Shown piece after piece: positions 9,068 through 16,827 of a stretch of DNA of 27,378 nucleotides (its first letter is position 1; each line of letters starts with the position of its first letter). The notes under the pieces are model-generated. The model did not search any database. It was not told the DNA's origin and worked only from the letters and a program-made list of their open reading frames with translations. A program made the position numbers and the translations under genes. The DNA is taken from the NCBI GenBank assembly GCA_965659725.1, contig CBFHXG010000030.1:1-27378 (forward strand), written 5' to 3'. The DNA is from Phaeocystidibacter sp965659725. GTDB lineage: Bacteria > Bacteroidota > Bacteroidia > Flavobacteriales > Schleiferiaceae.

Positions 9068-9988
9068 CTACTTCTTCTCATCCGGAAGTTTATTCAAATT
9101 CCCGATCTCATTCGCTGCGTGGAACGAGGTGATGGTTTGATTAAGCATATCGCTGGCCGTTGAAGGGTTGTTGGGTAGAAGGATCAAGCTGCTCTTGCTA
9201 TTCTCACTTACTGCGGCAAGGGTGTCGTAATGCTGGGTGATCACAATCAAAGACGAGGCTTCTTGAGAGTTGATGCCTACTTTATTAAGGACTTCAACCG
9301 ACTCTTCCAATCCACGAGCGATCTCTCGACGCTGATCCGCGATACCTTGACCTTGCAAGCGCTTGCTTTCCGCTTCGGCTGAGGCCTTGGCTACGATGCG
9401 AATACGTTCGGCTTCACCATCATATTCAGCCGCTACTTTCTCACGTTCTGCAGCGTTGATACGATTCATCGCCTGTTTTACTTGCTCCGCAGGGTCGATG
9501 TCGGTGACCAAGGCCTTGATGATATCATAGCCATACTCATTCATAGCTTCCTGCAATTCGCGTTTAACCGCGATTGCAATGTCATCTTTCTTGATGAACA
9601 CATCATCCAATCGCAAGCGAGGAACTTCAGCGCGAACTACGTCGAATACATAGGATGTGATCTGGTCGTGCGGTGACTGAAGCTTGTAGAAGGCATTGTA
9701 GATACTATCGGCCAAGATGAGGTACTGAACTGACACCTTCATGCGAATGAATACATCGTCCTTCGTCTTCGTTTCTACTAACACATCCAATTGTTGGATG
9801 CGGAGAGAAACGCGACCCGCGATCCGGTCAACCAAAGGGATACGAAAGTTGATACCTGGCTGACGAATACTGTGGAATTTACCAAAGCGCTCTACTATGC
9901 TCGCTTGTTGTTGTTTAACGATGAAGATTCCTGAGATAATGATAATTATCGCGCCCGCGACAAAGATCAAGGTTGGATCGAATGGCAT
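9068..9988 (-). CDS. SPFH/Band 7 (stomatin-like) membrane protein
   Basis: This 306-residue membrane-anchored scaffold protein belongs to the stomatin/prohibitin superfamily, which forms large oligomers in membrane microdomains and often partners with proteases. I prefer the ATG at 9988 (MPFDPTLIFVAGAIIIIISG): it starts directly before the single N-terminal membrane helix, while the frame extension to 10024 adds an unremarkable 12 residues. The Band 7 core follows (ASIVERFGKFHSIRQPGINF and LDVLVETKTKDDVFI). The region from about residue 165 (INAAEREKVAAEYDGEAERI) is a charged, alanine- and glutamate-rich coiled coil. There is no NfeD-like gene beside it. A zinc peptidase gene lies upstream on the same strand but is separated by a strong terminator. 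Confidence 0.93.
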   Translation of the reverse strand: MPFDPTLIFVAGAIIIIISGIFIVKQQQASIVERFGKFHSIRQPGINFRIPLVDRIAGRVSLRIQQLDVLVETKTKDDVFIRMKVSVQYLILADSIYNAFYKLQSPHDQITSYVFDVVRAEVPRLRLDDVFIKKDDIAIAVKRELQEAMNEYGYDIIKALVTDIDPAEQVKQAMNRINAAEREKVAAEYDGEAERIRIVAKASAEAESKRLQGQGIADQRREIARGLEESVEVLNKVGINSQEASSLIVITQHYDTLAAVSENSKSSLILLPNNPSTASDMLNQTITSFHAANEIGNLNKLPDEKK

Positions 9989-10024
9989 GATGAGTGAATT
10001 TTTATATAGAACAGAAAGGTACAA

Positions 10025-10047
10025 AACCGGACCTTTAGTTTCCGGTT
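10025..10047 (-). other. Hairpin in the leader of the Band 7 gene
   Basis: AACCGGA (10025-10031) and TCCGGTT (10041-10047) form a perfect 7-bp stem with a 9-base loop. On the minus strand it is followed by a short U-rich run (TTTTGT). It lies after the stronger terminator at 10071-10099 and just before the Band 7 start, so it may be a second terminator or a leader structure. Confidence 0.5.
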
Positions 10048-10059
10048 ATTCGGACGGGC

Positions 10060-10099
10060 AAATAAAGAAAAACCCCGTTACAGGAATTGTAACGAGGTT
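10060..10099 (-). terminator. Strong intrinsic terminator after the YugP-type peptidase gene
   Basis: AACCCCGTTACA (10071-10082) pairs with TGTAACGAGGTT (10088-10099) across a 5-base loop, 12 positions with a single mismatch. The A-rich stretch 10060-10070 becomes a U-rich tail on the minus strand. It starts 25 bases after the stop of the upstream peptidase gene, so most transcripts should end here before the Band 7 gene. Confidence 0.78.
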
Positions 10100-10123
10100 G
10101 TAACATTTTGTAACGGTCGCTCT

Positions 10124-10813
10124 TTAATCGCGGCCCATCATCAAAAATACATAATAGAGTAGTGTAGTAACAGCAGCTAAAGCACTTACCAAGTAAGTTC
10201 TGGCCGCCCACTTCAATGCATCTTCTGCTTTTTCCTGTGTTCCAGGACGAGTTACGTTGGCTTCACGCAACCAAATCAATGCTCGGTTACTGGCATCGTA
10301 TTCTACAGGAAGAGTAACTAATGCAAATACTGTGATGATCGCCTGCGCACCTACGAGTACCGACAAGATGATCTGATAATTCAAGCTGAATGCCCACATG
10401 CCAAAGATGGCCATGAAGAAGATGATGTTCATCAACTTCGAGCTCAAGCTCACCATGGGAACCATCTTCGAACGCATGGTCAACCAGCTGTAACTCGTTG
10501 CATGTTGTACAGCGTGTCCACATTCGTGCGCCGCCACTGCAGCAGCCGCTACACTACGACCATTGAATACATCTGGACTCAAATTTACGGTCTTATCCTT
10601 CGGATTGTAATGGTCCGTCAACTTACCCGGAGTAGAGATGACCTTCACATCGTGAATGTGATTATCCCTCAACATCTTCTCTGCGATCTCTTGTCCAGTA
10701 AGGCCAGCCTCAACGGCTACCTTAGAGTATTCTTCAAACTTCGATTTCAATCGGTTCTGAACCACAAATCCTAGGATCATGAACACGATCAATAACACTA
10801 ACCAAATTCCCAT
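10124..10813 (-). CDS. YugP-type membrane zinc metallopeptidase
   Basis: This 229-residue membrane protein belongs to the YugP/neutral zinc metallopeptidase family (Zn_peptidase_2). I chose the ATG at 10813 (MGIWLVLLIVFMILGFVVQN), which starts right at the first membrane helix; an 18-codon upstream extension looks like leader sequence. The metal site is HECGH at residues 96-100, inside AAVAAHECGHAVQH. Two further hydrophobic segments lie near residues 120-165, with one at the C-terminus. The physiological substrate of this family is not established. It is divergent from surE, with 94 bp between starts, and followed by a strong terminator. A weak minus-strand -7 box (TAATTTTA, 10840-10847) lies 27 bases before the start. 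Confidence 0.92.
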   Translation of the reverse strand: MGIWLVLLIVFMILGFVVQNRLKSKFEEYSKVAVEAGLTGQEIAEKMLRDNHIHDVKVISTPGKLTDHYNPKDKTVNLSPDVFNGRSVAAAAVAAHECGHAVQHATSYSWLTMRSKMVPMVSLSSKLMNIIFFMAIFGMWAFSLNYQIILSVLVGAQAIITVFALVTLPVEYDASNRALIWLREANVTRPGTQEKAEDALKWAARTYLVSALAAVTTLLYYVFLMMGRD

Positions 10814-10861
10814 TTTTAACGAATTTCTTGTTGTAAACTTAAAATTACAATTCTCGTGCCT

Positions 10862-10889
10862 ACCCATTGCTATGGGTTCGATAGATTTG
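10862..10889 (+). promoter_or_regulatory. surE promoter box with adjoining palindrome
   Basis: TAGATTTG at 10882-10889 is a perfect TAnnTTTG -7 box, 18 bases before the surE ATG at 10908. Immediately upstream ACCCAT (10862-10867) and ATGGGT (10872-10877) form a 6-bp inverted repeat with a 4-base gap, a possible operator. I see no TTG at a proper -33 distance. The region also serves the divergent peptidase gene. Confidence 0.5.
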
Positions 10890-10907
10890 TAGGGTAAAGA
10901 ACACGAT

Positions 10908-11684
10908 ATGAGTCAAGAGCGACCTTTGATCTTAGTTTGTAATGACGACGGAATTACCGCTCCAGGTATCCGAACTCTCATCGATGTAATGAATCAACTC
11001 GGTGAAGTTGTGGTAGTTGCGCCCGATTCGCCTCAGTCCGGAATGGGCCACGCCATCACCATCAACTCTGCCCTACGTTGCGATCCACATCCTGTAAATG
11101 ATGGTCCACAAAAAGAATATGCATGCTCTGGCACTCCGGTCGACTGCGTCAAACTGGCAGTTAATGTCATCTTACCAAGAAAACCCGATCTACTCGTGTC
11201 AGGTATCAATCACGGTTCGAATTCATCCATCAACGTGATCTACTCCGGAACGATGTCGGCCGCCATGGAAGGTGCGCTCGAATCCATCCCTTCCGTAGGT
11301 TTTTCACTCTGCGATTTCTCTTGGCATGCCGATTTCGAAGCTTCAAAACCATATATCAAGAAGATCGCTGAAGAGGCCCTCAAGAACGGAATGCCGATCG
11401 GCACCTGCTTGAATGTGAATATTCCAAAGCATACTGAGGAAGGATATAAGGGAATCAAGGTATGCCGACAAGCTCGTGCGAATTGGGAAGAGGAATTCGA
11501 CGAGCGGAAGGATCCACGAGATCGCAACTATTACTGGTTAACTGGTAAATTTGTGAACTACGACCATGGTGAAGACACCGATGAATGGGCACTGGAACAC
11601 AATTACATCTCCATCGTTCCCGTTACATCAGACTTTACCGCGCATCACGCCATTTCCACATTGAATAGCTGGGACATTGAATAG
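10908..11684 (+). CDS. surE: 5'/3'-nucleotidase SurE
   Basis: SurE is a cytoplasmic metal-dependent phosphatase that removes phosphate from nucleoside monophosphates and helps stationary-phase survival. The 258-residue protein carries the metal-binding CNDDGITAPG near the N-terminus (Asp13, Asp14), APDSPQSGMGHAIT with Ser44, YACSGTPVDCVKLA and SGINHGSN with Asn101, all standard for the family. It starts 18 bases after a perfect -7 box and leads a close-packed group with a small membrane protein, lpxB and a SpoIID-like gene. Its stop codon lies in the second copy of an 11-bp direct repeat that also supplies the next gene's start. Confidence 0.96.
   Translation: MSQERPLILVCNDDGITAPGIRTLIDVMNQLGEVVVVAPDSPQSGMGHAITINSALRCDPHPVNDGPQKEYACSGTPVDCVKLAVNVILPRKPDLLVSGINHGSNSSINVIYSGTMSAAMEGALESIPSVGFSLCDFSWHADFEASKPYIKKIAEEALKNGMPIGTCLNVNIPKHTEEGYKGIKVCRQARANWEEEFDERKDPRDRNYYWLTGKFVNYDHGEDTDEWALEHNYISIVPVTSDFTAHHAISTLNSWDIE
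11658..11684. repeat. 11-bp direct repeat at the surE stop
   Basis: ACATTGAATAG occurs at 11658-11668 and again at 11674-11684, offset by 16 bases. The second copy contains the surE TAG stop and the TTG start of the next gene; the two copies are read in different frames of surE. Confidence 0.8.
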
Positions 11685-12006
11685 ACCTTTACCAAATCGC
11701 AAACCGCCGAGAAAAAGGAGGAAGGAAAACATTGAGCTGATCATCGGCTTGGTGCTGGGCATCCTTACTCCCATCTTCGGTGTGGCCGTACTCAAGAGTG
11801 AGTACCCGAATATCGACCAAGTGGAGGTGATCAGTCCTGGAAGCCTCAACTTCCTAATGGTCCGATTGCTCACATTCGCTATCATCATCAACGCAGGTTT
11901 GTTCTTCATGGGGATCTATTTCAGAAGAGAACCACTAGCTCGTGGCGTATTGATCGCAACCATACTTTCGGCCCTTGCCGTGCTTTATTTCAAATTCTTC
12001 GCCTAA
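11677..12006 (+). CDS. Small membrane protein of unknown function between surE and lpxB
   Basis: This encodes about 109 residues. The N-terminus is very basic (PNRKPPRKRRKENIE), followed by a first hydrophobic segment (IIGLVLGILTPIFGVAVL). Two further ones lie near residues 60-80 and 90-108, so it is an inner-membrane protein with a positively charged cytoplasmic start. The start is a TTG at 11677, overlapping surE by 8 bases. An in-frame stop at 11662 rules out a longer form, and no ATG occurs until about residue 60. The stop TAA shares a base with the lpxB ATG, so translation is probably coupled. I do not recognise the family; its position suggests an envelope role. Confidence 0.75.
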   Translation: MNRPLPNRKPPRKRRKENIELIIGLVLGILTPIFGVAVLKSEYPNIDQVEVISPGSLNFLMVRLLTFAIIINAGLFFMGIYFRREPLARGVLIATILSALAVLYFKFFA

Positions 12007-13109
12007 TGAAGTATTTCGTAATCGCTGGTGAAGCCTCAGGCGACCTACATGCATCCAACTTGATGCGAGCCATTCGTCAGCACGACTCCAACGCCGAGTT
12101 TGCCTTCTGGGGCGGTGAGAAGATGGAAGCCGCAACTGGTAAGTCGCCACTGAAGCATTACAAGGACCTCGCTTTCATGGGGTTCATCGAAGTAGTGATG
12201 AACTTGCGTACCATCCTTGGTAACATCAAACTGGTCAAGCAACAGATAGAGGATTTTCAGCCCGATGCCCTTGTGCTTATCGACTATCCTGGCTTCAACA
12301 TGCGAATAGCTGAATGGGCCAAACCAAAGGGCATGCGCGTGTATTATTATATCTCACCGCAGATCTGGGCTTGGAAGCAAAATCGAGTACACGCCCTCAA
12401 ACGCGATGTAACCCGAATGCTCACCATCCTACCCTTCGAACAAGAGTTCTATCGCCGATTTGATATGGATGTTGATTTCGTAGGTCATCCGCTTCTCGAC
12501 GCCATTGCAAAACGCGAAACGCCAAATGTGGCCGATGTGCTGGGCAATGACGACGGAAGGAAGATCATCGCTCTCCTTCCAGGTAGCAGAAAGCAAGAGA
12601 TAAAATCTATGCTGGAAACCATGCTGAAAATGCCAGAACAGTTTCCACAATACCGTTTCGTAGTAGCCGGAGCACCGAGTCAAACGCGCGACTTCTATGA
12701 GTCGCAAGGGTTAGGAGATGCCGAGCTGCTCATGGATCGTACATATGACCTTCTTTCTATTTCTCATGCAGCGTGTGTAACATCGGGAACAGCAACGCTA
12801 GAGGCGGCTCTTTTCAATGTTCCAGAAGTCGTCTGCTACAAGGGAAGTTCGATATCGTATATGATTGCCAAACGACTAGTGAAGGTCAGCTACATTTCAT
12901 TGGTCAATCTCATTGCCGACAGAGAAGTGGTGACTGAACTCATTCAAGGTGAAATGAACGCAAAGCGCTTGAAGGGAGAGCTTGCAGCCATATTAGAGGG
13001 AGAGAAGAGAGAGGAGATGTTAAATGATCTTCAAGTACTCAGGAAATTGCTCGGCGGACCAGGTGCCTCTGATCGTGCCGCCACTATTATTGTTGAAGAT
13101 ATACGTTAG
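12006..13109 (+). CDS. lpxB: Lipid-A-disaccharide synthase LpxB
   Basis: LpxB joins UDP-diacylglucosamine to lipid X to make the lipid A disaccharide on the inner face of the cytoplasmic membrane. The 367-residue protein has the family landmarks in order: AGEASGDLHASNLM at residues 7-20, VLIDYPGFNMRIA, YYISPQIWAWKQNR, ILPFEQEFY, VDFVGHPLLD, LLPGSRKQEI, and TSGTATLEAALFNVPEVVCY in the UDP-sugar site. The ATG overlaps the previous stop by one base (TAATG). Its presence shows a Gram-negative outer membrane with lipid A. It is the central enzyme gene of this cluster. Confidence 0.97.
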   Translation: MKYFVIAGEASGDLHASNLMRAIRQHDSNAEFAFWGGEKMEAATGKSPLKHYKDLAFMGFIEVVMNLRTILGNIKLVKQQIEDFQPDALVLIDYPGFNMRIAEWAKPKGMRVYYYISPQIWAWKQNRVHALKRDVTRMLTILPFEQEFYRRFDMDVDFVGHPLLDAIAKRETPNVADVLGNDDGRKIIALLPGSRKQEIKSMLETMLKMPEQFPQYRFVVAGAPSQTRDFYESQGLGDAELLMDRTYDLLSISHAACVTSGTATLEAALFNVPEVVCYKGSSISYMIAKRLVKVSYISLVNLIADREVVTELIQGEMNAKRLKGELAAILEGEKREEMLNDLQVLRKLLGGPGASDRAATIIVEDIR

Positions 13110-13112
13110 CTC

Positions 13113-14279
13113 TTGAGGTACACAGTTCTCATATTACTCATTCTCCTTTCATCAGCGATACAGGCTACGGATGATGTGAGAGTTCGTATTTTCTCAGATA
13201 AGACCATCAATACTACGCAGATCCGCGTTCTCAAAGGTCGATATGCTTGGGTAGCCTATTCTGCAGACCGAACGGTGATCGATACCATTTCAGTGGCCTA
13301 CGACGGTAGAAGAGCCATGCACGACGTACGTCCATCAGGATCCGATCTCGTCCTCAACCGTGAAGCCCTCTTGCTCGGCCATTACTCCATTCTCCGTTTT
13401 GAGCCCTTATGCGACACAGCTTGGTTCATTATTAAAGGAGTAGGCAGAGAACGAACGTATACAGGGAGTCTGGAGATCCATCGCGAAGGGAATACTCTAA
13501 AGTTGATCAACGAGGTGGATATGTATCAATACATCGCCGGTGTCGTGGAATCGGAGGTTGGACATTTCACAGAATTGGAGTTCTTCAAGGCTCAAGCAGT
13601 GATAGCCAGGACCTGGTTCATGGCCAATCAGAATAAGCATATTTCTGAAGGGTATAATGTTAAGGATGACGTCAGTTCCCAAGCCTATTACAGTAGAGCA
13701 TATCTTCAAAACAGCGCTACCATCTTGCGGGCCGTTCGCGAAACGGGCGACAGCATCTTGATAGATCAGTCAGGCAAACCCATCCTCGGCGTGTTCCATG
13801 CTAACAGTGGCGGTCAAACTGCAAATTCCGCGGATGCATGGAGCGCTGATATCAACTACCTAAGGAGTGTTCCAGATACATTTTCGATCGCCGGTGAAAA
13901 GGCCTTTTGGCAAGTCACGCTGAATAAGGAGGAGTTCGTGAGCTACATAGCTGGGAAGCTCGGTGTATCGGCAAACGACGCAAATTTTAGGGTCGCACTT
14001 CTCGAGTATCGACCATCCCAACGCGAAGGAAATTTCGAATACCGCGGAAGGTCGGTCAAATGGCGGGATGTGCGACGGAAGTTCGGACTTCGATCCGCTT
14101 GGTTCTCGATCTATGAGAATGGTAATGAAGTCTTGTTGAAAGGTCGTGGTTTTGGTCATGGTGTAGGCATGAGTCAAGAGGGCGCCAATCGCATGGCGGA
14201 GCTTCACTACGACTGGAAGGCCATCCTCAGTTTCTATTTTAACGGAACTCGTCCTGTGAGTTCGGGCACTTTGAATTGA
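13113..14279 (+). CDS. Exported SpoIID/LytB-domain protein
   Basis: This 388-residue protein has a signal peptide (RYTVLILLILLSSAIQA) and a SpoIID/LytB domain, the family of peptidoglycan lytic transglycosylases and amidase enhancers. The conserved acidic motif is IAGVVESEVG, where Glu148 aligns with the catalytic glutamate of SpoIID. KAQAVIARTWFMAN, FHANSGGQTANSADAW and, at the end, GRGFGHGVGMSQEGA are also diagnostic. The start is a TTG at 13113, three bases after the lpxB stop. No ATG occurs for nearly 70 codons, and the TTG alone yields an intact signal peptide. In a non-sporulating Gram-negative it probably acts on peptidoglycan in the periplasm. The family call is firm; the enzymatic role is inferred. 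Confidence 0.92.
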   Translation: MRYTVLILLILLSSAIQATDDVRVRIFSDKTINTTQIRVLKGRYAWVAYSADRTVIDTISVAYDGRRAMHDVRPSGSDLVLNREALLLGHYSILRFEPLCDTAWFIIKGVGRERTYTGSLEIHREGNTLKLINEVDMYQYIAGVVESEVGHFTELEFFKAQAVIARTWFMANQNKHISEGYNVKDDVSSQAYYSRAYLQNSATILRAVRETGDSILIDQSGKPILGVFHANSGGQTANSADAWSADINYLRSVPDTFSIAGEKAFWQVTLNKEEFVSYIAGKLGVSANDANFRVALLEYRPSQREGNFEYRGRSVKWRDVRRKFGLRSAWFSIYENGNEVLLKGRGFGHGVGMSQEGANRMAELHYDWKAILSFYFNGTRPVSSGTLN

Positions 14280-14296
14280 TACTTTCCTAGCTTAGG

Positions 14297-14321
14297 CATA
14301 CCAAACCAACTTAGTGGTATG
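14297..14321. other. Inverted repeat over the comEC start codon
   Basis: CATACCA (14297-14303) and TGGTATG (14315-14321) form a perfect 7-bp inverted repeat with an 11-base loop. The last three bases are the comEC ATG. In RNA the start codon would sit in the stem. Confidence 0.6.
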
Positions 14322-16112
14322 TCTCCTCCTCGTGATCCCATTGTTTTTAGGGTTGGTGGCTATGTGCTTTCATATGCCGCTGGTATCTTCCTTGTCTTTC
14401 AACTAAGCTGGGAGGTATCTTCATTTGAGTTGATGGTCTGTTTGGGATCCGTGGCTTTCTTGCTGATCCTTGGTTCGATCCTACAACAGCGGCTCGTGCT
14501 CAGCTCTTTATGGCGACTATCACTCATGGGTTTTCTCTTCTGCTTTGGAATGTGTCGCGCATTGAGTGTCAATGTGAAGTCCCCAGAAGACCAAGGGTTT
14601 ATCTACAGAGTGGGAAGTCAGCCACACTCGGCCGGACAGATGTGGAGGTTAGATGCAACGGATCTAGCTTCAGGATTACGCTGGCGTTTGTATCTACCTG
14701 ATTCGGTGTCGCTAGGTGAAGGTGATGTGCTCTTTGCTACAGGTTCGGTCGTCCATCCTAAAGAGCCTGTCTATCCGTACGAGTTCAACAAGAAGAGATA
14801 CTATTCGGCAAAGGGCATTGCTGGAGATGTGTTTGTCCGCGATCATCACATTTTACAACGCATACCTCAGAATGGGTTTCGCAATGGTTTGATGGCCTCG
14901 TTGAAGCAATGGCCGGTATCGGTGCAAACGCGTTCGTTCTATAGGGCCATGCTATTTGGGGATAAGTCGGATATCGACCCAGAGGATAAGGCAGCTTTCA
15001 CGGAAACGGGCCTTGTGCATTTACTCGCCGTATCTGGCCTGCATGTTGGACTTGTGGCCACCATGGCTGGAGCGTTGTTTTTTCTGCCCATCTTCAAATT
15101 GCGGCCTTGGTCTTTTGTGAAGAGTAGTTTCGTTCTGCTTGCGATCTGGACCTTCGCATGGCTGGGAGGAATGAGTCCCTCGCTGTTACGTGCTTCAATT
15201 CTTTTCTCTCTCATGACGCTCGGCAGCCTTACCGACCGAAAAGGTGAGTCGGGCGAAGCAGTGTGGATGGCTGGTTTCCTGATCCTCTTGATCGACCCAA
15301 ATGCCCTCTACGACCTTGGCTTTCAGTTGAGTTTTTGTGCCGTTTTTGGGATCGTATACGGACATAAGCTCACGATGCAGTATATCCCTACACCAGATAA
15401 CAAGACAGGGAAGTGGCTCCGAAAAGTGCTAGAGCTGGGGAGTGTAAGTGTCTGGGCCCAAATGGCCACATCGCCCATCACACTCTATCATTTTCATCAG
15501 TTTCCCAATTACTTCCTCCTCGCCAATTGGCTTTTCCTCCCTTTCGTACCGCTTTTGTTGATGTCTGGTGTGGCTATGCTGATGATGGAAATGACTCTAC
15601 CGGTTCATAACTTATTATGGACTATTTTAGATGGAGCAGTACATCTTTTCTTTCTCGGTGTACATTTCATTTCGGAGATGCCTGGAGCGGTGTCGAGTAA
15701 GATCTATATATCTGTATATCAATCGGTAGTCATGACCTTCGCCTTGATCGCAGCTATCCTTCTGCTTGCCCATCGCAAGGTCCTTTGGGCCATGATCTTC
15801 TCGGTATCGATGGCATTGATCTTCATTCAAAGTAATGATGCTGGATCAAGTGGGTTCATCCATCACTTAAGTGGTCAAACCTACCTTGAGATCCACGAAG
15901 AGGGAAGGTCGATGATATGGACGAGCGACACGGCTAAGGTGGATAGATTACTCTATCGATCAAGTTCTTGGAGGGGAAGTTTGAATATTGATAGTGCGGA
16001 TATTCAGCAGGCAGCTATCCGTAATATCGATCTAGAAGTGGATACTTTCTATCCGATCAATACTTCAGTAATTCCGTCAACCTTCTTCTCAACTCATCCT
16101 TCTCCCGAATGA
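14319..16112 (+). CDS. comEC: ComEC/Rec2-family DNA-uptake channel protein
   Basis: ComEC forms the inner-membrane channel for single-stranded DNA during natural transformation. The 597-residue protein has two or three N-terminal membrane helices (residues 10-80), then an OB-like DUF4131 region (about 85-180). The competence domain follows, starting with the signature HLLAVSGLHVGLV at about 234-246 and GGMSPSLLRASILFSLM in a later helix, and continuing to about residue 510. The C-terminal metallo-beta-lactamase domain of Bacillus-type ComEC is absent; the last 80 residues are a short soluble tail. Such shorter forms are common in Bacteroidota. The 3' end overlaps the convergent cdaA by 56 bp. 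A hairpin covers the start codon. Confidence 0.9.
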   Translation: MSPPRDPIVFRVGGYVLSYAAGIFLVFQLSWEVSSFELMVCLGSVAFLLILGSILQQRLVLSSLWRLSLMGFLFCFGMCRALSVNVKSPEDQGFIYRVGSQPHSAGQMWRLDATDLASGLRWRLYLPDSVSLGEGDVLFATGSVVHPKEPVYPYEFNKKRYYSAKGIAGDVFVRDHHILQRIPQNGFRNGLMASLKQWPVSVQTRSFYRAMLFGDKSDIDPEDKAAFTETGLVHLLAVSGLHVGLVATMAGALFFLPIFKLRPWSFVKSSFVLLAIWTFAWLGGMSPSLLRASILFSLMTLGSLTDRKGESGEAVWMAGFLILLIDPNALYDLGFQLSFCAVFGIVYGHKLTMQYIPTPDNKTGKWLRKVLELGSVSVWAQMATSPITLYHFHQFPNYFLLANWLFLPFVPLLLMSGVAMLMMEMTLPVHNLLWTILDGAVHLFFLGVHFISEMPGAVSSKIYISVYQSVVMTFALIAAILLLAHRKVLWAMIFSVSMALIFIQSNDAGSSGFIHHLSGQTYLEIHEEGRSMIWTSDTAKVDRLLYRSSSWRGSLNIDSADIQQAAIRNIDLEVDTFYPINTSVIPSTFFSTHPSPE

Positions 16113-16827
16113 TATCGATCTCACCTTCGATTACGATGGAAACTTGTCCGGTTTCCTCTGATACGAGCAAGCAAACGGCATCGGTCTTTTCAGTCAAGCC
16201 CACGGCAGCACGGTGACGTAAGCCATAGCGAGCAGGGATGTCATCACTTTCAGAAACCGGTAAAATGGCCGAGGCGGCAACGATCTTGTCTGAAGAAATG
16301 ATAACGGCACCGTCGTGCAAAGGCGCGTCCTTGAAAAAGATCGATTGCAATAATCTCGATCCCACCTTGGCGTTCAACGCCACACCTGTTTGGGCGTAGT
16401 AGCCTAGCGGCATCTTCCGTTCAACCGCTATCAGAGCGCCGGTCTTGGTATCAGACATCTGACTCATCGCATGAACGATGGGGTCAACGTCGAGTTCGCT
16501 TTCATCTTGACGAAGCCATAGTAATTGTCGGAGGAACCTGCGCCTTCTACCAAAGCTGCTGGAACCGATGACGAGTAGGAACTTCCGGATCTCTTGTTGG
16601 AAAACGATAATGAGGGCGATGAATCCAACGCCGAGGAATTGATCGAGCACTTCGGAAAGGAGCTTCATTCCTAGTGCGTCGAATATCTTCCATGCTACAT
16701 AGATCGCTACCACGCCACCAAAGATGTAAATGGCTGGTGTGCCTCGAACCAATCGGTACAAGGTGAAGAGTACCAAGGCGAAAATCAATATCTCCAGAAC
16801 GTCGAGCCAACCAATATCCTGTAACAT
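16057..16827 (-). CDS. cdaA: Diadenylate cyclase CdaA
   Basis: CdaA makes cyclic di-AMP from two ATP at the membrane. I chose the ATG at 16827 (256 residues, MLQDIGWLDVLEILIFAL) because it overlaps the folP stop as TGATG, a coupling arrangement; an alternative in-frame start lies 11 codons upstream. Three membrane helices fill residues about 7-90. The DisA_N cyclase domain has TGALIAVER near residues 129-137, the catalytic LHDGA (Asp172, Gly173, Ala174) and RHRAA (204-208). All key motifs are intact. It is second in a two-gene minus-strand unit after folP. No CdaR-like regulator or GlmM gene is present. Confidence 0.95.
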   Translation of the reverse strand: MLQDIGWLDVLEILIFALVLFTLYRLVRGTPAIYIFGGVVAIYVAWKIFDALGMKLLSEVLDQFLGVGFIALIIVFQQEIRKFLLVIGSSSFGRRRRFLRQLLWLRQDESELDVDPIVHAMSQMSDTKTGALIAVERKMPLGYYAQTGVALNAKVGSRLLQSIFFKDAPLHDGAVIISSDKIVAASAILPVSESDDIPARYGLRHRAAVGLTEKTDAVCLLVSEETGQVSIVIEGEIDIIREKDELRRRLTELLKY

